From NCBI GenBank assembly GCA_037178975.1, contig JASJZH010000003.1, positions 2,108,001 to 2,172,000 on the forward strand: a DNA stretch of 64,000 nt, written 5' to 3'. The DNA comes from Oscheius tipulae (Eukaryota > Nematoda > Chromadorea > Rhabditida > Rhabditidae). The notes under the pieces are model-generated. The model made no database searches. It worked only from the letters and a program-made list of their open reading frames with translations, and had not been told where the DNA came from. The position numbers were made by a program, and so were the translations under genes. This document shows, piece by piece, positions 11,328 through 23,058 of this stretch (positions within the stretch are counted from its first letter, which is position 1; the number at the start of each line of letters is the position of its first letter).

Positions 11328-14300
11328 AATCTTTTGCTTTTTTGCTCAAGTCAAATAAATGTTTTCTCCCCAGCGAAAACTCTTAATTTTAGGGGAATTC
11401 TGCAGGTGGCCGATTGCCATCACTTTGCTCCAAAATAGCTCCCCAGTGACAGCCAAATATGCCCTAATATATTCAGAAAACATGTCCTACGTGCGTGAGC
11501 ATCTGACGCACAACTTTTTCTTTTTCTAAAATTAAGGAAGCCCACCCACAAGGAGGAATATGGTGAAAACGGGAATTGATGCCCAGAGGGAGAGGAAGAT
11601 TACGAGAGAGAGAGTGTGGCACGAGATCTGTTTTTGGGGCCGGAGTGGCTAATTAGCCGACTGGATATACGAGATTCCACGGGGTCTAATTGGCACTATC
11701 GCGAGCTTATTTTTGCGAAATGAGAACCGTTGAAGGGTCGGATAACGCAACAGGAGAGCCGTCTGTGTGGAGAGGACCAAGAGTCAGTAGATGGTTTTTG
11801 AGGGCGCAGAACACTGGAAGGTTTCCGAACAGAAAGTGCCGGGACAAACTATGATTTTGACGGAGAGAGTATGGGTCTAGAAAGAGCCGTGAACCCTAAT
11901 GTTCCTCTTTTGTTTCTGATCCACATCTCACGGTACACCAGTCTACTTGAGAATCTGATCTGATAGAGGGACTATTGTGAGTCACGACTGTCAAGTCATT
12001 GAATTGGATATCCTAGAGAGGAACAGACGAGAAGACCAAAGATATCTGTTTCACTCTTTGGATAGGCAGAGTATGAGTCTGGTCTGGAAAAAAGTCTCAG
12101 AAACAGCCATTGTCAAGCTTCGAGAGTCAGCAGTCACAGTGAGTACAGTCGAGAGTCGAAGAGGTGATCAATAGGACAAGGACTGGGAGCGTAAAAGTCA
12201 CGCCATGTCATGTTAAGCTGCAAGGCTATAATGGTCGCAATTAAAAAATGATCCAGTTGCAATCCTCACAAGAGTCAGTTCAATGGAAAAGAAATGACAG
12301 AATATGAGTCAAGCTGAGTCATGTCAAGCTATGAGAGGCATCGTAAAGATGTCTGGATTGTCACAGACTTGTCTAGAGACGTCTTCTAACCGGACAAAGG
12401 TACATTACTCTGACCTTTTCAAGTCTCTTTGGTCAGTCCAATCCAAAAGTTTTGAAATGACAGCAAAAGGAGAGGGACGATGTTCACGATTTTGATAAAT
12501 CAGGACAAGAGATAGTTAAGTAATGGTCTGAACAGAAGCTGATCCGATTCCAGTTCCAAAAGGAGCTGGACTGGAACTTTCGACAGAGAGACGAGGTGTC
12601 AAAAAGAATGAGTGTCAGGCTGTTAAAACGGTTGAAGAGAGCTACTCATCGGCAAGGCACCTTCGACCTCCTGGCCAGAGATCCCAGTCAAACTACGTCA
12701 AAGAGGTGTAACAGTCAGGGAAGTAAGAAAGACTGGAGTGCTATTCTTAGAGGTGGTAAATAATACCCTCTCTCTGCTGAAGGGGACACTTCCAGACACT
12801 TGTTTCAACGAAGAGGAAGAGCCAAGAGTGAAATGTCACAAAAGGGGACACAGGAATGTGTATCCAGAGTGTCACGATGTAACAAAGAGAACACGAGGAA
12901 GTGTAAATGGCGGCGTCTTGGCCGAAACTGCGTCACTGGAAGAAATTGCAGATTAGCAGGGGGCTTTCTCTCTGCTTGCAACAAAACACGAAAAAAAGCA
13001 AAAAGGCTCGGAAGGTTGTGGCAACATCATTCGCTTGTCGGAAACACGGACCAACCTGACGGTCATCATCGCCGGGGGAATTGAACCCAAGTGCTTTGGG
13101 TGGGGACTTGGGGAACTTGGCACTGCGCCATTGATACCAAGCTACCGGTCAGAAGAGAGGGCTGTATAGGCAACGGAAAGGAAGGGCAGGGAATTCTTTG
13201 GCCCAAAGGTGGATCTAAATGGAGAAGACTCTGCGGACACAACTGGATTACGTGGGATATGCAGAAGAGACCCAATTTGTGTCTTCCTCTTTTTGGAGAC
13301 GCCGGGAAGAGGATAGGGATTTTCAGACTGTTTAGAGTTGAACAGTCTGGAATTCCAGACACAGCCAAAGGGAGAGGGTGAGTTGTTTGACTCTCTACAT
13401 TCCCTTGACACTCTGCTGTCTGAACTTTCCACAGCCTCCCATGACCCACTCTCTGCACGGAAATAGCCAGGTGCAACCTAACCTCTGCGGCTCTGGCGTA
13501 GGTTTCTATTTACCTCTTGGCCTATTCTTGTCCTTGAAAAGGAGTCGAAGGGTCTTGGAGCTACAAAATGCTAGCTTAGCATATCCAAAAGTCTTTTGGA
13601 CCGAAGAATACAGATGTAATCAGTTATTCGGGAAACAATAGTTTTGTGATCCATTTTCTGTTCCCACAACTCGAAATCATTGGCCTCGATAGACAGACAG
13701 TTCGGAAAGAGGCTGTGTATCGATGTCCTATGGTTAGGAGTCGGTGCGCAGCAGTGGGAACTTTCTGGGAGACTGGACTGTCGATTACACTATCCAAGGA
13801 TCAGACTTCGACGTGCACAGGCCGTTGAGCCTTTCAAATCTTGGAATTGGTGAGTTCGTGTCGGGACCTCTTTGAGGTGGGCAATCATTCAATCCGTTTC
13901 GGCGAGATAAAATTGGAAGGGTCCCGTCATATAAATCCAGATTCTTCTATTGATTAGAGGGTTTGCAAACGAGAAGCAGCAGTGCTAGAACACAAACAAA
14001 TGACCAGATGTTCTCTCTAAACAAGTGACTCAGAAAAGACTTTTGCTCTCCGATCAGTATCTTCCCAAGAAAACGCCTCTCTCTTTCTCGTCCTACGAAC
14101 AAACAATAGAAATGCGTAATTGTGGCGGCCGAAAGTGCGTCAGTCTCTCTAAGTTCAAGTCAATGTTTTGGGAAAAGGCAGAGATGGGGATAAAGGGCTC
14201 TTTTCCGGTCAAAAAGTGCCGCTTAGGGCGGCTTACTATGGCGCAAGCGGCTGTCCCAATGACGCACGTCCACAAGTAGAGGCCTAAATAACTTATTCAT

Positions 14301-14540
14301 GACTTGTGTAGAGGTTTTGTTTGGAGAAAGAATTGCATGTTTTGGGACCTGAAACAGATAGAAAAGTGGGACAAGAAGTCAAGGAACGTGCAGGTTGCTG
14401 AACTGGCTATCAACCAGGCTAAGTGAACTTTGGAGAGTGAAGGGGAGAGAGTCAGTAGTTGCAAAATGTTCTGTCCTTGTATCTGAGAGCTATTGCCCGA
14501 TGAATCTTCAATCTGTCTATGTAGTACCTTTGGTAGACCC
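11328..14540. other. intergenic, GA-rich, no gene seen
   Basis: Composition is like 7.4-11.2 kb, with one tRNA-like relic at 13.07-13.15 kb. A 136-codon minus-strand frame (13066-13476) lacks family resemblance and codon character, and is treated as chance. Confidence 0.5.
13070..13151 (-). pseudogene. tRNA-like relic
   Basis: The minus strand contains a box-A-like TGGCGCAGTG and a good box B (GGTTCAATTCC) at tRNA spacing. The anticodon arm is not a clean stem and the acceptor ends do not pair, so it is a decayed tRNA or SINE head and not a functional gene. Confidence 0.4.
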
Positions 14541-14544
14541 TCGA

Positions 14545-14990
14545 ATCTTTTCTTCCAGCTCTGATTGGGTAGTCAAGTCACTGGAGGTAGTCAAGCAAGG
14601 GTACCAAGTCTTTACCTGCAAGAACACTTGAAAGTACAAGTCAGTCTACCTGTCCCAATAGAATGGAGCTTAGACGCGGTCGACTCTCTGGCTGAGGTCC
14701 GGAGCACCAAGAGTTAAGCTCTAAAGAGATTGAGAGAGTCTCGACTATCTGAATTACCAATGGGACTAGGTCTATAAGAGAATCTCCTTTTTCTCTGTTG
14801 ACTGTTACGAAAGGATGCCCAGCGGGGCTTCTCTGTTCCGTCCCCTTCCGATAGTAGGAGTAAATCTGAAAATTCGATTCAGATAAACTGACTGAAGTTA
14901 CAGTAATCACTACATTCTGCTCCTGTATGGGTAAGAGAGATAGTCTACAGAGACAGCTGATCTCTTGGGGACCACAACACCGCGTAAGCA
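14545..14990 (-). pseudogene. inverted, decayed copy of the TSP1 membrane-protein gene
   Basis: The reverse complement of 14641-14990 matches 22940-23280 over about 340 bp. The match includes the exon-intron junction (CCCATTGGTAA) and the following TTTAG acceptor. The next block (14545-14612) matches 23500-23570. In this copy the tryptophan codons of the TSP1 repeat are lost and the frame is shifted, so it cannot encode the domain. The middle repeat (the 23.29-23.50 kb equivalent) is deleted. It lies just beyond the 3' end of the P-glycoprotein gene. Confidence 0.7.
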
Positions 14991-15037
14991 GGAGCTGACT
15001 CTCTTGGAGTGATACACTGAGCCCCGATCAATTTTTT

Positions 15038-15295
15038 TTTCAGCTCTTCCAATCTCTCTACTACTAAAGCGCAATGGTGTCCGTCCGTCCGTGCGTCATC
15101 GCGAAAAAAAAGCTGGCAAGTCATGGCATGTCAAGAACTAAGATGACAAGTCAGCTTTAGGGGAAACTTGGGAATTTAGACCTTTGGAGAAGCGGCGAAG
15201 CCGCCTGTTGTCAATGCTAAGTCAAGACTAAGAGGCGGCGAAGCCGTCGTAGACGGCTGGTTCCTGAACAAGGTTCAGAATTGGAAGAGCTGAAA
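15038..15295. mobile_element. MITE-like element with 16 bp terminal inverted repeats
   Basis: TTTCAGCTCTTCCAAT at 15038-15053 is perfectly inverted at 15280-15295. The interior has a GTCCGTCCGTCCGTGCGTC tract and two copies of a GGCGAAGCCG palindromic core. A related stretch with CTAAAGCGGACACC and AAAGCCGTCGGAGACG occurs at 22.10-22.14 kb. There is no ORF. Confidence 0.6.
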
Positions 15296-15405
15296 CCTAA
15301 AGAGATTTTCCTACGGCCAATGGAGCAGAAAAGACAGGAAACTATCGAAAAAGAGCTTCATTTCCCGTCGTATCAAACTTTTCCTCCTATACAGTTAGTA
15401 GACTT

Positions 15406-18400
15406 CTAGGTGTTGAGCATCTGCGAGGCTACTAGCTTGGCATATCGTCCATCGCGTTTGAGGAGCTTGTTGTGTGAGCCGGCCTCGACCACATGTCCCT
15501 TCTCGATCACGAAGATCTGGTCGCAGTTCTGGATCGAGGACAGTCGATGGGCGATGGTGATCGAGGTCCGTCCCAGACTGGCTTTGTTGATGGCTGCCTG
15601 GACGATCTGCTCACTCTCCGTGTCTAGGGCCGATGTAGCCTCGTCCAGCAGCAGAATCTTCGGCTCCCGGACCAGAGCTCTGGCAATGGCTATTCGCTGC
15701 TTCTGACCTCCTGACAGTGCCCTGCCCCTCTCTCCGACATCCGTCTCGTAGCCCTCGGGAAAGGCCTCGATGAAGTCGACGGCATTGGCTGTCTTGCAGG
15801 CTTCGATAATTCGCGACATCGGGACCTCGCCGGCTCCCATTGTGATGTTCTCCAAGACGCTACCCTTGAAGAGGACGGGCTCCTGTGAGACGAGGGCTAT
15901 CCGACTGCGCAGATGGTGCAGATTCAGTCGACTGACGCTGACCCCATCCACTAACACCAGCCCTTCGGTCGGACTGTAGAACCGTTCCAGTAGGTTGATG
16001 ATGCTGCTCTTGCCACATCCCGAGGCTCCCACGAGGGCGATACTTTTGCCAGCTTCGACGGACAGAGTCAGCTGTCGAGAGGCAAGAATCTCCGGCCGAG
16101 ACGGGTAGGCAAAGTCGACACGATCCAGACTGACAGCGCCGATAATTTCCTGATATTGAAAATTTTGTTCTCATTTTGAGGCTCTTATTGTGAAAAAGAC
16201 ATTGAGATATGTTTCCAGAGCACAGGACCTTTATGAACTTTGGCGCGGCGCGCTTCAGTAATAGAATTGGGACTTTTGCCTTATGCTAGCTTCTCAACTT
16301 TCCTGGCGTATTTGGTCTCATTTTGGAGCTCTATAGATAAAAAAGGCATTGGAAAAGCTTTCCAGAGCACAAGACTTCGACAGAACGAAATGGAAATTTG
16401 GTGTAACAGGCAAACCCATTTTGGTGACAGTGCGCGCTGATCTGGACGTATCGCAGGTTTACTATTGAAAACCTGAGTATCTAACTTGGCAACGTTTTGA
16501 AAAGTAGTAGCATTTGATCTCGTCTAGAATCCACAAAGGAATGTCACTTTTTGGACCCAAAACATGCTCTAAAGTGACGTGAAAAGCGGTTATGGTAGGT
16601 AAAGGATAGACAGTGGACAGGTAGAACAAGTAGAAATGAACTGACCGGTCTCTCTCCTTCAACCAGCATCTCGTTAATATCATACTCCTCGTCGATCACG
16701 CGGAAGAACTGCTTAGCCGCACTGGCTGCCTTCATGTAGTCCGGAATGTAGGGGCACGAGTAAAGAATTGACCAGAGAGCGACCGAGGTGAAGCTGATGG
16801 CTCGAAACAGATCGCCCGTCCCAGCGCAGTCTTGATAGGCTAGACGACTAAGCAGCAGCCAGGAACTGAAGTCTCCAATGAGGGGGAACATCATCGACAG
16901 AGCAAAGTGCAGCGACTCAACCACCATGATCCATCTCTCGTAGGGCAGTGTTTCCTTCTGTTCGCGGACGAAGCGGGCCAGAAAGTGCTCCTCGACGGTG
17001 AGCAGCTGGATGGTTCGGGCCTGCTCAACGATCTCAATCGACAGCTCTCCCGTTCTGTCATGCTTGGCCTTGGCCTCGTGTGCCCAGTCTCCAAAAGCCT
17101 GATTGATGAGCAGAATGACGATTTGGAGCAGCGAGAGTCCGATGGTGAGACAGCCGATTTGCCAACTGTAGGTGAGACTCCCAGCCAGCGCGACGAGGAT
17201 TGCAAAGACGTTCGAGATGTTGTAGGCAAAGTTGAAGTTGAAAGCGCCCACACACGGCTGACTGTACTTGGCCAGACAGGCTACACAGCTCGCCGGAGAC
17301 CGACCAGGCTGATCGAATGAGGACGCCGGGCGATGGAGAAGGCTACGAAGGGCACGAATCCGGAGGCGACCGACCACGAGCTCAGCGGTCCAACCGGAGA
17401 AGAGATGCAGTAGGGGCTCGAGGATGACCTGGAGGACGCCGGTCACGATAAATATGGTCAGAGCCGTAGTCGCTAGATTGCGGTAGGTGTCGCGATATTT
17501 CTGAAACGGTAAAGTTCAGCGAAATCTCAATGATAATTGAAACTCACCACGAGCAATGGATACCCACCGTTTTCAGGGTCAAGACGACATTTTCAGGCTT
17601 TTCGATATACTGTAAAGTTGTAGCCCTTGATCTGCTCTACAACTTTGCAGAATATCGGAAAGCTAAAAATGCCGTCTTCAACCCAAAACTCGCGTATTCA
17701 CTACTTTTGACCCCGGGCTTCTTTTAAGCTTTGATGATCGCTGTGCAGCGTACTTTTGCGTATTAACAAGGTGAGTCTAGGAGTCTTTTTGCAGTTTTTA
17801 GGGCCAGGACTATTCGAAAAAGTAACGTACCGGACTGAGCGCATCGAATCCGACAGCACTGCCGACGACGAAGAGGATCATCTCGAAGCTTCTGAGGAAG
17901 GCCAGGAAGATGACGGCGACAAATTTCTTTCGATTCCCAGCCAGATTGCAGTAGAGCAGAGACAGACCCCAGCTCTTCTTGTCCTCTTCCCCACTGCCCT
18001 CGACTCTCACCTCTTCCTGTTCCAGAAGGAAAGCACGCTCATCCGACTTGTTGCTCGCTCGTCGACTGCTGGGCCATTGGGTAGAGTCCGGTGTGACGGC
18101 CCCGGCTACCTGAATCTCCTGGGCCTTCGCTAGCTGGGCATAGACGCCGTCATCTGCTATGAGTTCATCATGGGTGCCTTCCTCCACGACGCGACCACCC
18201 TCAACCACGTAGATTCGATCGACAGCCTTCAATGTGCTCAGTCTGTGGGCTACGATGACGGTGGTCCGGCCCTCAGCTGCCCGATTCAAAGCTGCCTGCA
18301 CGACTCGCTCACTCTCTGTATCCAGAGCAGAAGTGGCCTCATCAAGCAGCAGAATCTTCGGGTCGGTTGCGATGGCTCGAGCGATGGCGATCCGCTGCTT

Positions 18401-21104
18401 TTGGCCTCCTGAAAGTGCTATCCCACCAGCTCCGAGAATCGTCGCATAGCCATCCTTGAGCTGCTGGATGAAGTCGTCGGCCTTGGCTACGATGGCTGCA
18501 GATCGGGCCGCCTCTTCGGTGACGTTCTCTCGTCCCAGACGGATGTTTTCCATGATGGTTCCGTTGAAGAGACACGGCTCCTGCTCGACGAGACCTATGA
18601 GACGCCGTAGACTCCGTGTGTTGATGTTCTCGATTGGGACACCGTCGATGAGTATCATGCCCTCGTCCGGATGGTAGAGACGCGTCAGCAGACCAATCTG
18701 AACCACTTGGAGCATGAGAGACAGATGAGAAATTAACCGATGTACTCTTTCCACTGCCACTCTTCCCGACCAAGGCAACAGCTGTCCCGGGCCTTGCTGA
18801 CCAGTTAATTTTCTGTAGAACGGGGTGCTCGCGTTCCGGATAGGTAAACTTGACGTCCTTGATCGTAATCTCTCCACTGGGATTCTCCAACAAAACACCG
18901 TCGTCTGTCAGCAGCTCAGTTTCCTGGTCGATTGTCGCGTAGATGGAAGCAGCAGCCACGCGGGCCTTCAGAACTGCCGACATGTGTGGACCAAGGACTC
19001 CGAGCTGGTAGCAGACCATCGACATCAGATTTCCGACTGAAATTAAGGGCTTCAGCTAATGCTCTAGCGTTAGGAGTGACTTAAAATTACAAGCTCATTG
19101 AAAGAACCTGATCTTTTTCGTCTTAGCCTTCTAATTTCTGCTAGACCTGTCCTAGGAGTACCTCAACAGGTAGGCATTCTTTGGTTCACAAAACCACCTA
19201 TCTTTATGTTTTTATATAAGATCTAGGGTAGATCAATGCTACAACTTTCTCAAACATCACTATGCTAGAAGGTCTAATGTTCCTCTACAATACTACAAAA
19301 CATCCCGATGGTTCAGGCGCGTTGTCAAAGCTCATGCGCGCCGCTCCTAAATGCAACTTCTTTCTGCCACTATTCCTGTACCCGGAAAAGTTATCTAATG
19401 GTGTTTTTCTCCCCCTCCAAACTTATTTCAACGTCTTTTTCACTCAAAGAGCTTAAAAAAAATAGCTCAAATACGTCAAGAAACTTTGAGAAACTAAGGC
19501 AAGAGCTTACCCATTTTCGGAATTAGTCATCTGGCGGTCCTAGTCTTTGGATATTGCTTTCAGTATGTCTAATAGTGACATAATTTCTCCGCGATTTCTT
19601 CCTCTTTGGCATAAAAACATATAAGACTCACTCAGAATGGCGTCTCCTGGATGCTTGACCCTTCCATCAAAGTACCAGATGATTCCCAGGTATATGGTGA
19701 CACCCTGGACGATGTAGATCTCAAGCAGATTCAGTCCCTCGAAGAAGCCGGACCAGAACTCGAATTTGAGCACATTGGAGAGATTGCGACGCAGATGTTC
19801 CGTGTACTTCTGGACCATGTGTTCTTGGGCATTGCACGAGGCGACCGTCTTCACATTCATTACCGACTCCTCGACTACCATGGCGGCTTCCGTACTGACC
19901 AGATGGATGCGTCGACCGAGAGGAGCAGTCAGTCGACTCATTCCAGCCAGAGTCCAAGCACAGAGCGGTCCCGCGATGGCGCAGATCAGCGCTAGACGCC
20001 AGTTGATGAAGAGGGAGACGATGAAGGAGCCGGAGAACATGGAGAAGCCGCGAATCAGCATGCCGAGCTTGTTGCCGAGTCCCTCCTCAATCTTTTGAAT
20101 GCTCGCGTTTAGCTGGGAGGTGATGGATCCGGAACTGTTCTGGCTGAACCAGCTGGCATCTTGTCGCAGAATGGAGCTAAGGTATTCGCGTCGAAGAGTC
20201 CGGACCATGCTGTTACAGCCGCGCAGTAGAAGGAACGACTGAAATTGGAACATCTTGAGCTTAATAGAGTGGCTCTGCCACTGTCTGACTGTCAATTTTT
20301 GCTTAACAATAAACTGGTAGCTCTGAAGACTAGGGATTCTTCGAAAGAAATCGAGGTTTGGACAGATAGTGAAGTTTGGACCCAGTTTGACAAAGTCACT
20401 GGGACAAGGTGACAAGTACAATTCGATATGACTGGCAAAGTCAGACGGGAAGGGAGACTACAAGTACCATACGGACACTCGCAAGAGACAGGTGTGAGGT
20501 AGCTTGATCCAGTCATATCTCAGAGAACAGCTTTTAGAACAGACTAGGATGGAAAGAGTACAAATGAAGTGCGAAAGTATCGTATTCCGGACACTTGAGA
20601 AGGCGCAACAACAAAACAAGGGGGTAGGGAACTGTAAGGAGACAGGAGAGAAACAGATCAAGTCAGTGGCATGTCCAGACAATCGGGTAGACTACTATAT
20701 TGAAAAGACAGACTACCAGCCCATAAAAAATTAGACTTACCCCGGAGTAGGTGAAGACGAATCCGAAGATACCGGAGGCGACGAAGGCAGCCAGATAGGG
20801 CTTGAGGTCGGAGACGAACTGCTCATTGCCGGCCAACTTCTCGTGGCTGAGCAGAATTGAAGTGAGCAGACCGGAGATGAAGATGCCAGCCGGCTGAAGG
20901 ATGCCTCCAAGAGCAGCCAGAATGCAGCCGGTGAGAATCCGGACAACGTCGGCCTTGCTGGCGAAACGGAACAGGGCACGGAAGGCTACCGGCTGCAGCT
21001 CGTCCTCCTCGTTAACCAGATTACCGCGACAGAGAATGAAGTCGATGAGGTTGGACCAGACCCTTGACAGACATGTCTTCTTATTCGGCTCTGGATTTCG
21101 GTTA
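15406..21104 (-). CDS. P-glycoprotein, full-length ABCB transporter
   Basis: Six minus-strand exons are recognised: 21104-20741, 20238-19632, 19036-18738, 18697-17831, 17500-16646 and 16149-15406. They join in frame to about 1,245 residues with TMD1-NBD1-TMD2-NBD2 order. NBD1 has Walker A GKSGSGKST (split by an intron right after it), signature LSGGQKQR, Walker B KILLLDEATSALD and the H-loop IVAHRLS. NBD2 has GASGCGKSS, LSGGQKQR, KILLLDEATSALD and IAHRLSS. By family it is an ATP-driven exporter of lipophilic compounds in the plasma membrane. The first exon with its start codon is not secure: the acceptor at 21105 is good, but the only plausible upstream ATG (about 21170) would need a 27 nt intron. 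Introns hold fold-back and direct repeats. Confidence 0.9.
16171..16374. repeat. two direct ~57 bp repeats in a P-glycoprotein intron
   Basis: Units at 16171-16227 and 16318-16374 begin TCATTTT and end TTTCCAGAGCACA(G/A)GAC. They diverge in the middle and have a 147 bp period. Function unknown. Confidence 0.55.
17581..17678. repeat. fold-back element (about 42 bp arms) in a P-glycoprotein intron
   Basis: The arm at 17581-17623 is nearly complementary to 17637-17678, with a 13 nt loop. The core ACAACTTTGCAGAA-ATCG-AAGC is shared with the hairpin at 43.88 kb, so both belong to one dispersed fold-back family. Confidence 0.65.
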
Positions 21105-21289
21105 CTGTGGAAATTGGGAACTGTTGCAAACCTTGATCCCCTCCTCGATCTGTCGGGCTGTGGACACTCATATGAGGATTCCTTCGGGCACTATGCTCCT
21201 TTCCTAAGTGCTTGGAATCCAACTGTGCTTTTTTTGCAGAAAGTAAAAGTTAACCTAACTACTAATATTGCGAACAAACATTGGTAATT

Positions 21290-21640
21290 AGGTTCGCTTC
21301 GCTCTTGTAGTAGTAGATCTTCCGGAAGAGGCTGGATCTACTGGAACAGTGTGGACTGGATAGAGCATTTGGAAGAAGGACTCAGCTCTTCGGTCATCCT
21401 GTCGGAACAGTCACGAGAAGAGAAGGAGATCTGTTCCATACCCATCGGAGTGTCAGGTCTTTCTCAATACCTTTAGGCATCGACTCTTCGTGGCCTCGTT
21501 CAGATAGGACCGCGATCGAATGTCTAGAGCAAAAAGCTTTGGACAAGAGATAGTTCACTCACAGGTCAGGAAGCACTCCGAGTGGACAGATTGGATTGGT
21601 ACAGCCGGTACTTTCAAGTGTTGTTTCAGATAGTAACGGT
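21290..21640 (+). pseudogene. decayed direct copy of TSP1 repeats
   Basis: Segments such as TCCTGTCGGAACAGTCA followed by AGAGAAGGAGATC, and later CACTCCGAGTGGACAGATTG, match 23.10-23.45 kb in the same order. One missing base after GGAGATC and in-frame stops break the domain. Confidence 0.6.
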
Positions 21641-22285
21641 GTCATGACCGTTCTCAGTTATCTGGTCGGGTAGTGGTACAGAGAAGCCAGGCTTCGTCCA
21701 ATCACTCTTCAGCTCCCAAAGAGAAACGTCTCTTTCTATGACTCTCACTTTAATCTTTAGCCTTGTCCGAAGTGTAAAGAATCTGCCTAAAAGGATGACA
21801 GTATTCAACACCTGACAATTGAAGAACGAGTCCAAATGACTCGACTCTGCTCTTTTTCGCTTTACGTCTCCAGTGAGGAACGCCTGTTATAGGCGTCTCC
21901 CAGCGATGGTTTCTATAGGGGACTCTGTTTGTTTGTTTGTTCGTGGCCACGTAACAGAAATGAGCCAATTAGTTGTCCAGAAGTTTTGTTTTGTTGTACA
22001 AAAACAGTTATTGCCTAAATTGATTGACAAGACAATTTTGGATGCGCTATAGAACTTTGTTTTTCTCCCAATGAAGCCACGCAGTAGGCAAAAGGATGGC
22101 AAAGCCGTCGGAGACGTCTTTATTACTAAAGCGGACACCTAAAAAAATTTTGTGAAATGCTTATAGCGAACATCGAATGAATAAAGTGAGAAAGAAGCCC
22201 TCGACTCCCATGTACTCTCTCCTTCCCAGCGGACTCTTTGGGGTCACACACCCAGCATCAGGTCATTCACTCCCTCTCCCGCCCA

Positions 22286-22657
22286 ATGGTATTCCGCCAC
22301 CCCACTGCCATTCCCGGTTTCGTCGATCTCATCTGTCCAACAGATGGTCTCATCACTTTCGTCTTCCCTCCACATATCTCTCTTCGAATCTATGACCAAG
22401 GATGGGAGACTTTAACCAGTGGCTCCGTTCGAGTCATCCACCAGAGTATGCAGTTTTTGTACGTGGACATGGACAAGGGACAAGGTGACGGATTGATTGG
22501 AGCCCTCTATATTCCTGGTATTGGGATGAGACAGCTTGATCAGACTACAGAATCTATCCCCTTGGGAACGACTCTCCTCGTCTATGAGAACGCTGGAGCT
22601 GAGTATGGACTGATCCGGATGAAGCCGGAAGGAATACCTGTACCGGAGAGACTATGA
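22286..22657 (+). CDS. hypothetical protein, possibly an exon of the TSP1 gene
   Basis: An open frame of about 123 residues starts with ATG at 22286. It has a balanced composition and hydrophobic/aromatic segments (GFVDLICPTDGLITFVFPPH, GWETLTSGSVRVIH). No family is recognised. It lies about 400 bp upstream of the first good TSP1 exon, so it could be an upstream exon or a separate small gene. No donor that would link it was identified, and it ends with TGA. Confidence 0.3.
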   Translation: MVFRHPTAIPGFVDLICPTDGLITFVFPPHISLRIYDQGWETLTSGSVRVIHQSMQFLYVDMDKGQGDGLIGALYIPGIGMRQLDQTTESIPLGTTLLVYENAGAEYGLIRMKPEGIPVPERL

Positions 22658-23058
22658 GGTGCCAGTTCTTGTCCCTATATATATTTTTAGTAGTTTCAGG
22701 TTACTGTAGTAGCGTATTGCGTCTTTATTTCCGATCAGATGAGCAGACAGACAGACAGACAAAGAGGGTTCAGGAAGACGACCTTCAGGTTCGGGTCTCG
22801 ACCACCTGTTAGCCTCAGTTCACGCTATTTTATGCTGTTGATTCTCCTCCTCCTACCCATTTCCTCTAGAACGTTCCTAACTGAGAACCAGGCAAGAGTC
22901 ACTCCCTGATTCTAATCAGATTTTATCAGAATCTCCAAACGAGATGTAGTGGTCCCCAAGGGATCAGCTGTCTCTGTAGACTATCTCTCTTACCCATACA
23001 GGAGCAGAATGTAGTGATTACTGTAAGCTTCCCTTAGTATTGTGTTTGTAATCTTCAG

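Noticed and set aside
13070-13151. A third functional tRNA
   Set aside because: Box B is good but the acceptor and anticodon stems do not pair. Listed only as a relic.
13066-13476. 136-codon minus-strand open frame in the GA-rich desert
   Set aside because: Low-complexity composition, no family resemblance, overlaps a tRNA relic, and other frames are equally open.
5040-14540. CRISPR-like or satellite array in the repeated GAGAGTC region
   Set aside because: No constant repeat length, no spacers and no regular period. The genome is eukaryotic.
22743-22761. AGAC microsatellite as a regulatory site
   Set aside because: A short simple repeat, nothing supports a function.
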